Below are positions 10,593 to 22,621 of a DNA stretch of 64,000 nt, in pieces. The translations under genes and the position numbers were made by a program. The DNA comes from Cylindrobasidium torrendii FP15055 ss-10 (lineage: Eukaryota > Basidiomycota > Agaricomycetes > Agaricales > Physalacriaceae). Under the pieces are notes generated by a model. The model was not told where the DNA came from and ran no database searches. It saw nothing but the letters and a program-made list of their open reading frames with translations. Location of the stretch: NCBI GenBank assembly GCA_000934385.1, contig KN880489.1, forward strand, positions 62,001 to 126,000, in the 5' to 3' direction. The first letter of the stretch is position 1, and each line of letters starts with the position of its first letter.

Positions 10593-12906
10593 ATGGGCAC
10601 CCGCCATCTGTTCGCGCTCCTTGGGGCATGTTTACTCCCCCTGGCTGCCCGCTCTTACGAAGTTCCCATCGTTGACACCGGCATGTCGTCTGGCGCAATT
10701 GCTAAGCATAAACTAATGCTCTGAAGACTACTCTCGCCAAATATGCACTGGGATGTGGGGCGGGGACTCGACATTTATCAACGGTGGGTCTCACCTCAAG
10801 CCACTCCTCCTTTCTCTAAGCTCGGACAGTCACCTTCGACGCCACATCGCAGGGCAACGTGGCCATGGTCATCTATGAGTGGGCGGACGCGCAGTACCTC
10901 GGCAAAATCACCGCGTCCGAGAACGATTTCCTTCCCGTAGGCCGCTAATACGCGTCTGTGGCCATCCGTTGACGCGTGAGACCCAGCAGAAGACCTATGT
11001 ATGTACATCCAGCGCCGTTCTGAGCGGTTACTGCCAAGAGTCTGAACTCGGTCGCTTTATCCTCGACCTCCCTGCCAGCGTCAAGGAGGAGTCTACCTCG
11101 TTCTGGTCTGCCCGAGTACAACTTTCAGAAACGTCTTCCACCGAGTCGGGGTCCTCGAGCTTTTGGAACAACCCAGAAGGCAATCCTCCCCCTCCCTCGG
11201 ATGTGAATGGCACAACGAACTGGCGACGGGATTCCATCAACAAGAGCCCGGACACTACTCTTAAATACACCGCACCCATCCAGTATCTCGTTCGGAAGAC
11301 CGGTTACTACTGCGTTGGTATGTGCTTCATCCCATCTTTCATCAATTGTCACACTGAAGTCAACGAAAGCTATCATCCCGGTCACTGTATCGTCCACAAA
11401 GCGTCAGGACTCCGACACAGACGTTCCCTACCATCCTTCATACCATGGAAAAGTGCTCTTCAAGAACAAATTCAACGGCCAGCTTCCTGCCTCTGATTAT
11501 CCCAAAGTGAACGTGAGTGCCAAGCGTTTATTGCCTATGAGCCCAGCGCTGAAATGCCCAGTTCTACTTTGCTATGTTCATTGTTTATGCCGTCTTTGCT
11601 GCTGTCTGGGGTTGGTTCTGCTACAGGCATGTACAAGATCTGCTGCCTATCCAGTATTATCTGTCTGGCCTCGTTGGCCTCCTTGTCATTGAAATGGTAG
11701 CAAACTGGGGTACGTATGCGTGGTTGCATTGAACAAGGACGCTTTCTCATGTCCATTAGTTTACTACCGCTTCCTCAACGCACATGGATGGGGGACTGCA
11801 TCAACCGTCTTCCTCATCGTTGGTAGGTACCGAATACGCTTCGCCTCATCATCTGATGATTGTTAGTTGCAATTCTTGACGCCGGTCGTAACTCTATGTC
11901 GTTCTTTATGTTGCTTGTTGTTTCCCTGGGGCTGAGTGTTACTCGTGAATCGCTGGGCAAGATGATGCTTAAATGCCAGCTTCTCGCTGGTGCTCACTTC
12001 GTATTTGGCAGTGCGTGCAAGCCTTCCAGTAAAATTTCATCTTGTTCAACCATCTTCAGTTCTGTACGCCATTGGTATTGTGGAACTGGAACTGGAGTCA
12101 ACATCTGCGCTCATCTTGTTACTCTTCGTCATTCCTTTGGCATTTACCATGAGCGGTTTCCTCTTGTGGATTATGTACTCGTTGAATGGTCGGTCCCGAT
12201 TCTTTTGAACCTAGAAAAGCGACTGACCGTATCCCAGCCACCATTACGGAGTTGCGCGCACGCAAACAGAAATACAAGTTGACCATGTTCACGCGTCTTC
12301 ATCGCATTCTCATCTTCACGGTCATTGTGATTGCAATTTTCTTTGTCGTATCCACTCTTTCGTTCTCTGGACGCCTAGCGGAAGGTATGCGTTTTATAAT
12401 TTCCACGGTGGCGTAGACTAACAAACACCGTAGATTACGCCGCCAAGTCGTGGAAAGTACGTTGGTGGCTGCTTGACGGATGGCTGGCCCTCTTGTATTT
12501 TGTCTCTTTCGTTGCCATTTCCTATCTGTGGCGACCATCCGACAACAACAGGAGATAAGTCTGCCATTCTACCAGCTCTTTCCTTAGCTAACCTGTCTGT
12601 TTGATATCTACGCTAGCCATGTCTGACGAGCTTGCTCAAGATGAGGAAGATGCGGAAGACTACGACATGGAAGCGCTCGAACATCGTAGCCGTTTGCGTG
12701 GGGATGACCACGACGACGACGAGTCCACACTCGTTGGAGATAGACGCAACAATGCGCCCCTTCACGACGATACTGTCGTGTTCGAAATTGGGGACGACGA
12801 TGAAGCGGAGACGCCTATCCATAAAAAGCGTCGACCAGAAAGATTGTCAGGAGAGCAGGATGAGCGGCAAGGGTTGATGGGTGAGGGGAGGAACAGGGAT
12901 GATTAG
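10593..12906 (+). CDS. PTM1-like Golgi 7TM protein (GOST / TMEM87-GPR107 family)
   Basis: Multi-exon gene for a type of lung-7TM receptor protein related to yeast Ptm1 and human TMEM87/GPR107. A signal peptide (MGTRHLFALLGACLLPLAA) opens the protein. A luminal beta-rich domain of about 200 residues contains VAMVIYEWADAQYLG and two cysteines (KTYVCTSS, SGYCQES). Seven hydrophobic helices follow, from NFYFAMFIVYAVFAAVWGWF (about 11560) to WLALLYFVSFVAISYLW. The cytosolic tail (about 12618-12903) is strongly acidic, with runs of Asp and Glu, and probably carries sorting signals. Family members sit in the Golgi and are implicated in retrograde trafficking. Stop is TAG at 12904-12906. Introns are about 50-60 bases. 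Confidence 0.8.
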
Positions 12907-13133
12907 AAGAATCTGCGCAGGCGCTATCCATGCTCTCCCCATTTGATATACGGTGCTACTTTTCGGTTGGTATTTCACTACATAGGTGGTGCTAGTGGCC
13001 TCTTACCCTTAATATTATTCCATCGACGCGGTGGAATGGACCTTCTCGCTCATTTGTGCTATCGGTGTTTGTGTATTACAATATGACAGCCGTTACAATA
13101 ACGCACTACACAAATCTTACATACTCTGCATAT

Positions 13134-16100
13134 TCAGCCAGAGACACCCTGTGGGCCACTGTCGCGAACACGCCCTGTTGAGACAGTGTACAACCGCGGC
13201 GCGATATTCATCGCTTGTAGTTCCTGTGGGTAGTGTAAGCTTGCTGCCTCAGTGATTCTACCTGGAAACTAACCTGGAAGAGTAACTTGCAGGCATAAGG
13301 AATATACAGTTGTGATACGTTCGTCTTGTTTTTGCACGCTCGGCACTCGAACGTTTGCTTTTTCAAGTTTGCAATAGCCGTCAAACCACACCTAGGCGAG
13401 CATTGGTTAGTACATCCCCTCAGTGACCAAGCCAAAGAACACGCACAAGTCACAGACGTGCAGTCTATACGCATCACTAGCCTCGAATAACCGTTCCTTC
13501 AAGAAGGCAGCGATACCATGCGAAATCATGCAATCACGCTCCATCTCTCCGAAACGTAAACCACCATCACGACTACGACCCTCTACAGGCTGGCGCGTCA
13601 AAATCTGCACCGGACCACGGGCGCGCGAGTGAATCTTGTCGTCCACCATATGCTTCAACCGCTGGTAGTAAGTCGGGCCCAAATAGATCTGTGCGGCCAA
13701 TTTCTTGCCGGTATGTCCATGATACATGACTTCAAGACCACGGGATTGGTATCCCTGATTGCGCAGGACTTCCGATACCGACTCGACCGTAAGCGGTGTG
13801 AATGGCGTTGCATCACCCTCCTGGCCAATCAGTGTCGCTACCTTCGAAAGCAGACACTCGACCATGTGACCGATAGTCATACGCGATGGAATAGCGTGAG
13901 GGTTGATGATAATGTCGGGCACAATACCCTCGCAGGTGAAGGGCATGTCCTCTTGCCGGTACGTGATACCAATTGTTCCCTTCTGCCCATGACGCGACGC
14001 AAACTTGTCTCCAATCTGCGGAATACGCGTTGACCGCACACGGACCTTGACGAACTTGTGGCCTTCGGCGTTGGTCGTCATCAGCACTTGGTCGACGATA
14101 CCGTTCTCCGTGCTTTTGAGTGGCGTGGAGACATCCCGACGAGTGTGTAGACGCGTTCGTTGGCCGAGCTCTTCACTGTCTGGTGGTATAGGTGCAGTCT
14201 TGCCGATGATGATATCCTCCCCACGAACACCAGTTCCCGGAGCGACCAGTCCATCATCCTCAAGCTTGTCATACGTCCCATGCTTCATCCGAAGAGTCGT
14301 ATCGCGCGATGGCTTTTCGAACTCCTCGACGCTCTGCACACCAGACTTCTTCTCGACGTCCATGTATGAGCGGTAGTAGATACTACGGAAAAGTCCACGG
14401 TCGACAGAGGACTGGTTCATGATGACGGAATCTTCCTGGTTGTAACCGCTGTAGCACATAATGGCGACAACGGCGTTCTGTCCAGCAGGGAGTTCACGGA
14501 ATTTGAGGTACTCCATGGATCGGGTGGTAGCGAGAGGCTTCTGGGGATAGTACAGGATATTGGCCATTGTGTCCATTCGGACAAGGAAATTGGTCAGCAT
14601 AATGCCCATGGCTTGCTTGCCCATAGCAGACTGGTATGTGTTACGCGGGGACTAGGAGAAGGTTAGTCGACAGGTTGCAACCATAATAGACGGGAAAACA
14701 AACCTGGTTGTGGTCTGGGAACGGAATGATGCTGGCACAGATACCCAAGATCATACTAGGATGAATCTCGCAATGTGTCCAAATTTGACCACTCTTGTTT
14801 GGCGCCTTGATACGCAGAGAAGCATCGTGGGAAGTGTCCTCTATATGCTCCTCCAAGTCCTCTGAAGTCATTGAAATCATGACCGTCTCCTCTTCTTCCG
14901 CATCCAACAGCTCGACATATCCTCGCTGAATCAGCTGATCCCACTTGAAGTCTTGGCCTTCATCATCTTTGCCTGACTCTATCCACCCAACTTGCGCCTT
15001 CTCCAACACAAGCTTGTTGTTCTCCACAATGAAGAGTGGCCGACAGACACGACCCGGGTCGGTGTACACTCGAAGCTCCCTCTCTCGAATATCACGAACG
15101 ACAGAGACTTCCGGGCTGATATCGTCGTGACGACGAAGCTCTTTCAAGTCCTTCACCAATTTTGCAGGGTCTCGGTGAACACCCATCCATACACCATTGA
15201 CGAACACCTTTGTGCAAGGTACGCTCGAGTGCGCGTTCTCCTCCAACCCTTCCAAGCCCCACTCCTCCAAGAATTCGATGACAGGCGCAGACATTGATCC
15301 AACGGAAATGCAAGCCATGAGTGATAGGTTCTTGACAAGGCCACAGGCCTGGCCTTCGGGCGTTTCTGCAGGACATACCATGCCCCAATGCGTATTGTGA
15401 AGTTGTCGCGGCTTGGCAATCTTGCCTTCGCGACCAAGAGGTGTATTGCAGCGACGAAGATGGGACAGGGTGGAGGCGTATGTGTATCTGTTCAGCACTT
15501 GGGAAACACCAGCCTTGGTCGTCATTGACTTCTTCTGGTCGCCCCAGTTTCCTGTTGCAAGCGAGTACTTCAGACCGTTCGTGATGGTGTGGTGCTTGAT
15601 GCCCTGGTTGGGAATGAACTCCTTGCGGGTTTCAACACACTAATGAAGGTTAGCACTTATGCTGGAACAAAGCACAGACTACAAACCTTCTGAAGATGAC
15701 GATACACATCACGCGTCAACTTGCGGAAAAGCATACGGAAAAGAGTGGTAAGCAAAGGACCAGCCAAATCCAACCGCTTCTTTCCAAAGTGATCACGGTC
15801 ATCCAACTCTCTGCGTTCCAGTGCGGCCATTAACAAACGGTGGATCATGTAGCCAAAGAAGTATGCCTTCTTCGACTCCGAGCCCTCAGACATGGAAATA
15901 TGAGGCAGCATTTCCTTCTGCAAGATTTCTTGAGCATGACGAATGCGCTTTTCTCGCGATAGACCCGTCTGGGTGCCACGGTTTCCAATGAAGTCCAAAG
16001 CCACCTCGCGATCCTGGATTACGAATCCGTCGTCAATACACGGCTTCAACATCTCCAGCATTTGGGTGTCCTGCAGGTCGTAACAGATATGTTCGAGGAT

Positions 16101-17124
16101 GTCACGATCCGAAATGACACCAAGTGCACGAAAGACGACCCAGATTGGAATGTCCACCTTGATGTAGGGTACGGTAGCTTTGATGATGTTTCCGAGCTAG
16201 AGTCGCGCTGAGATTAATTAGTCAGACTGGAAAGCTTGAACACGTACCGAACGTTCTTGATGACGGTGATACATCTTCACTTGGAACTGACTGACAGTCT
16301 TCCCGCCCTTCTCCACCAACGAACGAATCTCGGCCAAGAAGTTTATAGGCGCGGGCTGAGCCTTTGCGAAAACATAAACATGGTTGGTGGCCATGCGCTC
16401 CTGCGCAATGAGGACCTTTTCTGAACCGTTGATGATGAAGTAGCCTCCAGAATCGTATGGGCACTCATTGAGGTCGAAGAGTTCGGATTCCCCGAGGTCA
16501 TGGAGGATGCAGAAGGTTGACCGAAGCATGATGGGGACCTGCCGCGCGTAAGAGGTGCCTCCTCAAAACTTTAACGGAACACACCTTGCCTATCCAGACC
16601 TTTGTGCTCTCATTGTTCGTGTCCTGTCGCGTCCACACCGTCTCTCCCGGGTTTTTCGGATCGTCCCTGCCCTTAGACACGCTCTTGGTCATCTCGATGT
16701 ATAGAGGTGCAGAATAGGTTAAATTCCGTAACCGCGCCTCTTGAGGGAACATTGCAACGACAGTGCCATCCGTCTCATTCATGGTGGGTCGGGAGAGGTA
16801 GATCTGCCCAAAGTTGAGCTCGTAACGCGAAGAGGTATTGTCGTGCGAGTCGCTGAACTGTGCAAGCTGGTCGAGAATGATGTCCGGGTTTTCATCGACA
16901 AGCTCCTGCATCGTATTTGACACGAATTCATCGAATGAGTCCAGCTGCTGTCGGACAAGACCCTTCTGTTCAAAGAAACTGGAGATGATGGTCCAGCAAT
17001 CCTCCTGCGTTATGGTGGGGTCCTCTGCATCATCGTCGGGCATGGGGTCGTCATTGTATAGAAATTCTGTTGTCGTTGGTGAGACTGAACAGCCTACTGC
17101 TGGAGTCTATATACCTTGGTCCAT
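13134..17124 (-). CDS. RPB2: RNA polymerase II second-largest subunit RPB2
   Basis: Beta-like catalytic subunit of RNA polymerase II. The first exon encodes only MDQ (ATG at 17122-17124) and is spliced to [17 protein letters not shown]. Downstream come the protrusion and lobe segments, the fork region ([21 protein letters not shown], about 15340-15400) and the active-site segment [18 protein letters not shown] (about 14390-14445), where the ED pair corresponds to the metal-contacting acidic pair of yeast Rpb2. The hybrid-binding region includes [20 protein letters not shown] (about 13935-14000). The C-terminal zinc ribbon shows CDLC and CRAC (C-x2-C pairs). The last intron but one carries a perfect TACTAAC branch site. 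The final exon encodes [12 protein letters not shown] and a short family-variable tail; TGA is at 13134-13136. Widely used as a fungal phylogenetic marker. Confidence 0.95.
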
Positions 17125-17622
17125 AATTCCTCAACTAGATCACCAACACGCTTCCCTTCTCTCAGGTAATCGACAATTGGCAGGTCGTTACAAAAACCAG
17201 ACGCTTTCAAACACCCAGAGCAGCAAGTCCCGCTACGCGTGGAAAGGAATGGAAATGGAGGAGAGGGAACCGAGCACCAAATAGATGGTGGTGGTTTTCG
17301 CGTAAGTCACGTCTGAGTCGCCTGGCGATCATGTCATGTGTTTGGCAAAAGCCTCCCAGATGGCAATATAAGTCTGAAGTCAATCAAGCTATGCCTTGTG
17401 AGATTCATCGAATGTAATGCAGTTATCTACTGTACGTCTCTCAAAAAGCAGATCCATCTTCTTGAATGCGCTGTAAAATTACTGAATTTCTAGAAAGCTT
17501 CTATTCAAGCTTGTGATCGACGGTTCCACCAGGGTTCCACTCAGATTGGGCACTCATTTGAAGCAGAATGATTGTATTGAGCATGTACGGACAATTCTCA
17601 AATCAGGGCAGTAGGCAATTCA
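17125..17622. other. RPB2 promoter region and FN3K-like 3' flank
   Basis: About 500 bases between the RPB2 start and the stop of the next minus-strand gene. No credible gene is seen. It should hold the RPB2 promoter and the polyadenylation region of the kinase gene. Confidence 0.5.
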
Positions 17623-18703
17623 TCAGATGCTCGGTAATGCCTTCAAGAGCACATCCATCTTTCTCTCCGCACTTCCTGCATAACCTCCCTACGAGCAACA
17701 TGAACTCCGGACGGAGATTCAATGAAAAGATTACTTACTCCAAAGAGAACAGTATGATTCAAATAATGGAACATTTCGTAGAGCTCGGCGCGCAGCCCAT
17801 ACTGGTCCACAGGCTCGGTCTTTGGAAGATATTTGTGGTACGTCTCAAAGAAGGAAGACGAAAAACCGCCAAAGATCCTAGCGATTGCGAGACTTGGGAT
17901 GGTTAGTACATCTACAATTGAAAGGCAGACGGGCTGCCTACTCCAATTCAGAGTGTCCGAAATATGAGGACGGGTCGAAGACGACTGGAAGTCCAGTGGA
18001 CCGCTGAGACCCTGCATTCCCGCTCTGCCGAATAGAAATGAGCAGGCGTGCTTTGAGCACAAGGGAAAGTATACCCAAAGATCGCCATGACATAGAGCTG
18101 GTTCGATGTGGATAGAACCAAGCAATTTAGGAATGACACTCGAAGACGCTCAGCGTCCGACATCAACAAGCAGATCCCAACAGCTCACCTTGTGACGATT
18201 TTGTCGCCTTTGCTACAAAGCCCACTGTACCTTCCGCCCTTGCTTTTCAACATACCCAATAGGTCTTTGATCATCTCGCTGTAACACTCCTGCCATGTCG
18301 AATACCAACCATTCTTCATTCTTGTCGCACCACAATACGTGGGGACATGGAATCCGAATCCGTGCTCGCTCGTATACTGGTGAAGCTCCAAAGCCAGTCG
18401 TTTGGCCAGCTCCGTACCAGCCTTGTCAGATAGAGGACCGAAATCAAGATAATCTGAGACGAAATATGGTCGTCCATCTTCGTCTTCTCCAGAGACATAG
18501 ACGTGGGGTGCGAGCCCTGGGGCTGCGGCATCGATAGCCTTGAGTGACTCTGCCTCTCCAGCGTACTGCTCTGCTTCACTCGCGCTGCCCACTTTGACGA
18601 AGAATAAGCCACCATCGGATGATTTCACGCGAGGCGGCGAGCCAGTAAATTCTGCGCCGGGGCGTAGATTAGTTAGATGCTCAAGAATCACGCCTGGGAT
18701 CAT
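17623..18703 (-). CDS. Fructosamine-3-kinase family protein
   Basis: Spliced gene for a small kinase-fold protein of the FN3K/FN3KRP family, which phosphorylates sugar-lysine adducts on glycated proteins and so promotes their deglycation. Visible features are the ATP-binding Lys in GGLFFVKVG, the catalytic loop CHGDLW (H-G-D present), the metal-site stretch DPSSYFGHSEFELA, then RIFGGFSSSFFETYHKY and a C-terminal LFGGGYAGSAERKMDVLL. The start is the ATG at 18701-18703 (MIPGVILEHL); upstream in-frame sequence has no ATG. Stop is TGA at 17623-17625. Introns of about 50 bases split the catalytic loop and the tail. The substrate is assumed from the family. Confidence 0.8.
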
Positions 18704-18870
18704 GGTGGTTTGGAATTGAGAAGCTTTCGAGATCGCACTGGCCAAAGGTTCCGTTCAGAGAGCATGATATGTCGCGTGACGTCAACGGATTTTAATTTAG
18801 CGGCAGGGAGCACGTCTGACGCTTTGAAATGGAAATGACGCTCCCCTGCGTCATGCACGTCTGCCCCGCC

Positions 18871-18877
18871 TATATAA
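18871..18877 (+). promoter_or_regulatory. TATA box of the LEA-like gene
   Basis: TATATAA lies about 51 bases upstream of the ATG at 18928. This is a spacing seen for inducible or strongly expressed fungal genes. Confidence 0.55.
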
Positions 18878-18927
18878 GACCTGTCGTCGATGGAGAGACA
18901 GCCATCAACCTCATCACTTCATCCAAC

Positions 18928-19701
18928 ATGTCCACCGATACAGGAAAGATTTTCAACATTCAGCAAGACGGTCCTGAGTGCGTCGTCTTCACCCATGATC
19001 ACACGTCCTCTGCTGACACTTGCCTTTCAGTTCACAGTTCCAAACCACTGCTGCTCAGGCTCAGGCAGACGCACCCACTGCAACAGAGTCGCGCAAGGTT
19101 GAGGATAATGCTGAAGCCGCAAAGATCTCAGCTCAAGAAGTCGCCGATTTTGCTCAGTCCAAGGGCAAGGAGTTCACCGGCGAGCCGCCAACTGCGACAG
19201 AGAAGCTTCAGTCCCAAGCGAAGGGTATCGCCGACACAGCTGTTGCTGAGGGCAAGCAAGACGTGAACGCTGCATCCGCCTCTGCCGAAAGTTATTTGGA
19301 CCAGGCCAAGGCGATTGCAAACCAGGTTCTTGCATCTGCACAGGCAACTGCTCAGGTGTGTTTCTTCCCTCGATTACGCTGGGATATACTGACACAGTCT
19401 TTAGCAATACATTCCTGATTCCACTACTGGTCAAACCAAAGACGCTTCGTCTGCTGGAACCGGCGGATTGTCCGGTCAATTGAAAGACCAAGGCGCTGCA
19501 GCCATAGAGGCAGCGAAAGAATACCTTGCACAAGCGCAAACCGCTGCCCAGCCCACCATCGAGAAGGCGAAGGAGTATCTTGCAAGCGTTCAAGGTCAAT
19601 CACAAACCGCTCATCCAACTCCTCCAACCGTTCCGGCTTCCACTGCACCACTCCAAGCAGGGTCGACTTCGGGCGGTCCATACGATGCGACGAAGCCATG
19701 A
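18928..19701 (+). CDS. LEA-like alanine-rich hydrophilic protein
   Basis: Three exons encode roughly 220 residues with very high Ala, Gln, Lys, Glu and Thr and no hydrophobic core. Repeating segments such as AAEAAK/AKEYLAQAQ and KAKEYLASVQ suggest 11-residue amphipathic helical repeats like those of late-embryogenesis-abundant or apolipoprotein-like proteins. Exon 1 (MSTDTGKIFNIQQDG) joins FTTTAAQAQADAP after an intron at about 18980-19030. A second intron near 19355-19400 precedes QYIPDSTTGQTKD. The C-terminus is Pro/Thr/Ser-rich. A TATATAA box sits 51 bases upstream. A role in desiccation, membrane or stress protection is an inference from composition only; I do not recognise an ortholog with known function. 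Confidence 0.65.
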
Positions 19702-19983
19702 TTTGGTTGTTTCCAAGAATCTTGTACGATACATACCCAGTGACAATTTTGTAGCATAGTGTGAATTATCAAGTAAATTGTTTGTCAGTATCTCGTTGAA
19801 TTGGTCCCAAAGTGAGCCCTTGAGGTCTGCCGCGGCACGGAATTCTTGAAAGGAGCAGTAAGAGGCGTCGCAGAGAATTAAGTAGTAGATGGTCGTTCGC
19901 TCTGAGCATTCCATCCATCACTTTTGATCGTCTTTCAGAAAGGCTTCTCATGATGTCAGGCCTCCTCCCAACCTACCATCACC

Positions 19984-20904
19984 ATGGTGCGCGCGTCTTG
20001 TCGTCGGCGTGGCTCTTGGACCACATACTCATCCATTCACTGCAGGATAGCTTCGTCAATCTCGCAAAGCAAGGATACGAGGCGTACAGCAAGAAGGACT
20101 GTACGTCGCAGAGGCAACCAACTGTTCCATCACCTTATCCAATCGTCTAGCGGACTCTGCCTCCAAGACTGGAGGGCAAGAGTACAACGATGGCCCGACG
20201 TCCAGCGGACCCAACAGTGCGTTCCGATTACGCCTTCCTGTGTCAAGACACGGCCGTTGATTTCGCTGCAGTTGATCACGACGAAGCTGTGCAGAAAGCT
20301 GGAAAACACGGCTCCGAGGGCGACAAAGTGTGTGCCAAGTATCTCACAAGTTCCAGGATACTTATTTCACGCGTAGGATCTCTTCTCGACCGCGATGTCG
20401 TTCATCAGCAACAACATCGTCCGTATGCCATATGCCCTTCCAGTCACCTACTCATTGACAACAGGGAGACCACAACGCTCCAGTCGACGAGGCAGATGCC
20501 GTCAAGGCGCACGACAAGGCCTATGGCCAGAACTCCGCCTCTTCCCTCGATGCCAGATCGATGGGCAGCGCTGCGGCGCTTCAGGTGGGTCGGATATATC
20601 CCTGCATCCGACATCCAATGTCATGCCGCATACATAGGTTCTGAAGAAGTTCACCTCGGGAGGATCGTCTGAGAGCTCTGGCAAGTCCAAGACTGATTTA
20701 ATCAGTATGGCGATGGCCGAGGCTGCCAAGCTTTTCGACAAGTCCGGTGGCACGGCGTCGGGGAACAAGCAGGATGCTGTCAACGGCGCCGCCATGACCA
20801 TCATGAAGTTGTTCGTGCAGTCCAAGGCCAGTGGCACCACTGGTGGTAGCAACTCTGGTGGCCTTGGTCAGCTCATGAGCTTGGTATTATCTTCGACACC
20901 ATAG
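19984..20904 (+). CDS. Beta-flanking protein (DUF7721-type), HD-locus flank gene
   Basis: This matches the basidiomycete beta-flanking protein (beta-fg), named for its position beside the A (HD) mating-type locus of Coprinopsis. Conserved blocks are DSFVNLAKQGYEAY (from 20046), DHDEAVQKAGKHGSEGDK, STAMSFISNNI, GDHNAPVDEADAVKAHDKAY and the C-terminal MAMAEAAKLFDKSGGTASGN followed by a Gly-rich end. Biochemical function is unknown. Exon 1 appears to be the ATG alone (19984-19986), followed directly by a 59-base intron (19987-20045). Further introns fall at about 20101-20151, 20214-20269, 20327-20377, 20421-20463 and 20585-20637. Linkage to the HD genes 15 kb away fits the family's usual location, though not the tight adjacency of Coprinopsis. 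Confidence 0.8.
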
Positions 20905-21651
20905 CCGTTCCATCACTCACCATGATTTCTGACAGGCCCAACAGTTTGCAAAGTGAGTGAGAGTGAGAGAGGAACGATTATCAAATAAAATAGTGTATCA
21001 TACGAAAGTGGATGTAAATAGCGAGTGCAAAAGACGATGTTATGAACAAACCTGAGTTCTGCGTGCCAGGCTGCCAGGGACCAACGTCTAAACTGAATTG
21101 GTGCCGCACTGTGTTTTTTCCTAAAGAAGACCAATGGCTACTATGACCGTTTTGAGCAGAGAAAAAGCTCCACTATAGTAGGAAAAGAGGCTTTTTGAAA
21201 TAATTGATGACCCTTCAGGAAATGAACCTTAGACTACCCGAGGTAAGCGTGTTCCCAAAAGGGCAACTTGATTCTGGCTTTGTTCTGCGTGGATACTCAC
21301 GAAGGGGCGCGCTCGGTATGCACTCGTCCTGAGGGCGGGGGCGTGGCCACTCGAATGCTCCTTGGCAACCGAGCGCCTGAGAGCCGCTCTCAATGGGCGA
21401 AGGGTCCCTCTGAATCCTCCCCGCCTCGTCAAAAACAATCGCTGAAGAGCTCTTCAAACCTGAGGACTGACAATAGACCTACAATCCTCCCCTTGGATAG
21501 GCAAAGAACCCTCTTCTATATAATCGACTAGATTGCACCTAGCCATGGCATTCACAATCCGCCTTCCCGCCTGTTCTGCTCTTCAGCGTTTCTGCAGCCT
21601 GCCTGCGAATACGCCTGTCTCTCGAGGACTCTTGTAACTTTCTATGTGTGG
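20905..21651. other. Intergenic with TATA box and upstream ORFs
   Basis: No main gene is supported in these ~750 bases. A TATATAA occurs at 21517-21523. Between it and the next gene are two short upstream frames: a 30-codon frame at 21545-21637 and a three-codon frame at 21644-21655 that overlaps the ATG at 21652. They may restrain translation of the downstream protein. Confidence 0.4.
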
Positions 21652-22359
21652 ATGAGTTATTATAATCCACTTCACGACGTTGTACGCCCACCCTCTGAGT
21701 ACTCGACCCTCAGCGGTGCTCTTGCTCAGTCCAACAATGTTGCGCTCCCGCCTGGCTCTGAACTCGTCCCTCGTGTCGCCTACATTCCAACGGGGACCTG
21801 GAATACAGCCATGGCCAACAGAACTGGGATCAGCATCCAATTCAACCGCAAAAAGGGCATCGGGATGCCTCTGGCAGAGGCCTACTTTCGTGGTCCTGGT
21901 CCCCAGCTTGCAGAAATGATGGAGGGCGCAGACGAGCCCGTCTTGAACGTTAGCCTCAAGAGGATTTACTTCCGTATCTCCGTGCGTTTCTTCTCTACTA
22001 TAATAAGTAATTTAGATGTCTTACCTATATTATGTAGTGGCCCGGCTACGAGAAAGTCGAATGGCGTCGCAGCATCGAGCTCACGTCGCCTGACAAGATT
22101 ATCACTCGCGGATTCCTAGCATTTCACATCGCCGACCAGTATAGTCGCTGGATCGAGGTCAGAAAACTATACCTTTACCCACAATATCCCATCCTAACAA
22201 ATACCATAGTATGTGAAGGAATTGCCGTGCGATTCTCCAGAGTGGGCTGTCCACCGCGGCGCGCTGAAGCAGTTCGTTATCCTCTCCGTCGAGAACGTCG
22301 TCAACAACAACTGGCAGGCGACCATTGCCCTCGTACGCGATGAGGAGTCTGGGGACTGA
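21652..22359 (+). CDS. Conserved-looking protein of unknown function
   Basis: Three exons encode about 200 residues beginning MSYYNPLHDVVRPPSEYS. The second exon resumes with WPGYEKVEWRRSIELTS and FLAFHIADQYSRWIE; the third contains PEWAVHRGALKQFVI and ends NWQATIALVRDEESGD with TGA at 22357-22359. The composition is that of a folded globular protein, with no signal peptide or membrane helix. I do not recognise the family. The next upstream ATG (21644) is out of frame and closes after three codons, so 21652 is the best start. Both introns are about 50-60 bases. Confidence 0.6.
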
Positions 22360-22371
22360 AAGATCCAAACA

Positions 22372-22384
22372 CCCCCCCCCCCCC
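22372..22384. repeat. Homopolymer run of 13 C
   Basis: Thirteen consecutive C lie 12 bases after the stop codon of the preceding gene, followed by GGACCCCC. It is a likely length-variable site and could also be a sequencing weak point. Confidence 0.9.
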
Positions 22385-22621
22385 GGACCCCCACATTTCA
22401 TCACGGCATTCATGACTTCCTTCCCCCGCATCGCCTCTTACCATTGTATTACTAGTACTTTACCTTTTCCCCATTTCTCGACGACAAGTTGCCACACGGA
22501 CACATTCGTCAATCAGTTGCATCACATAGGAGAATGATTTTTTATTGCTACCATCCCTTTTCATACACCTTTTCCTTGCTAGATACCTTCCCAGGCCAAG
22601 GCCAGAGAGAAGAGGACGCTG

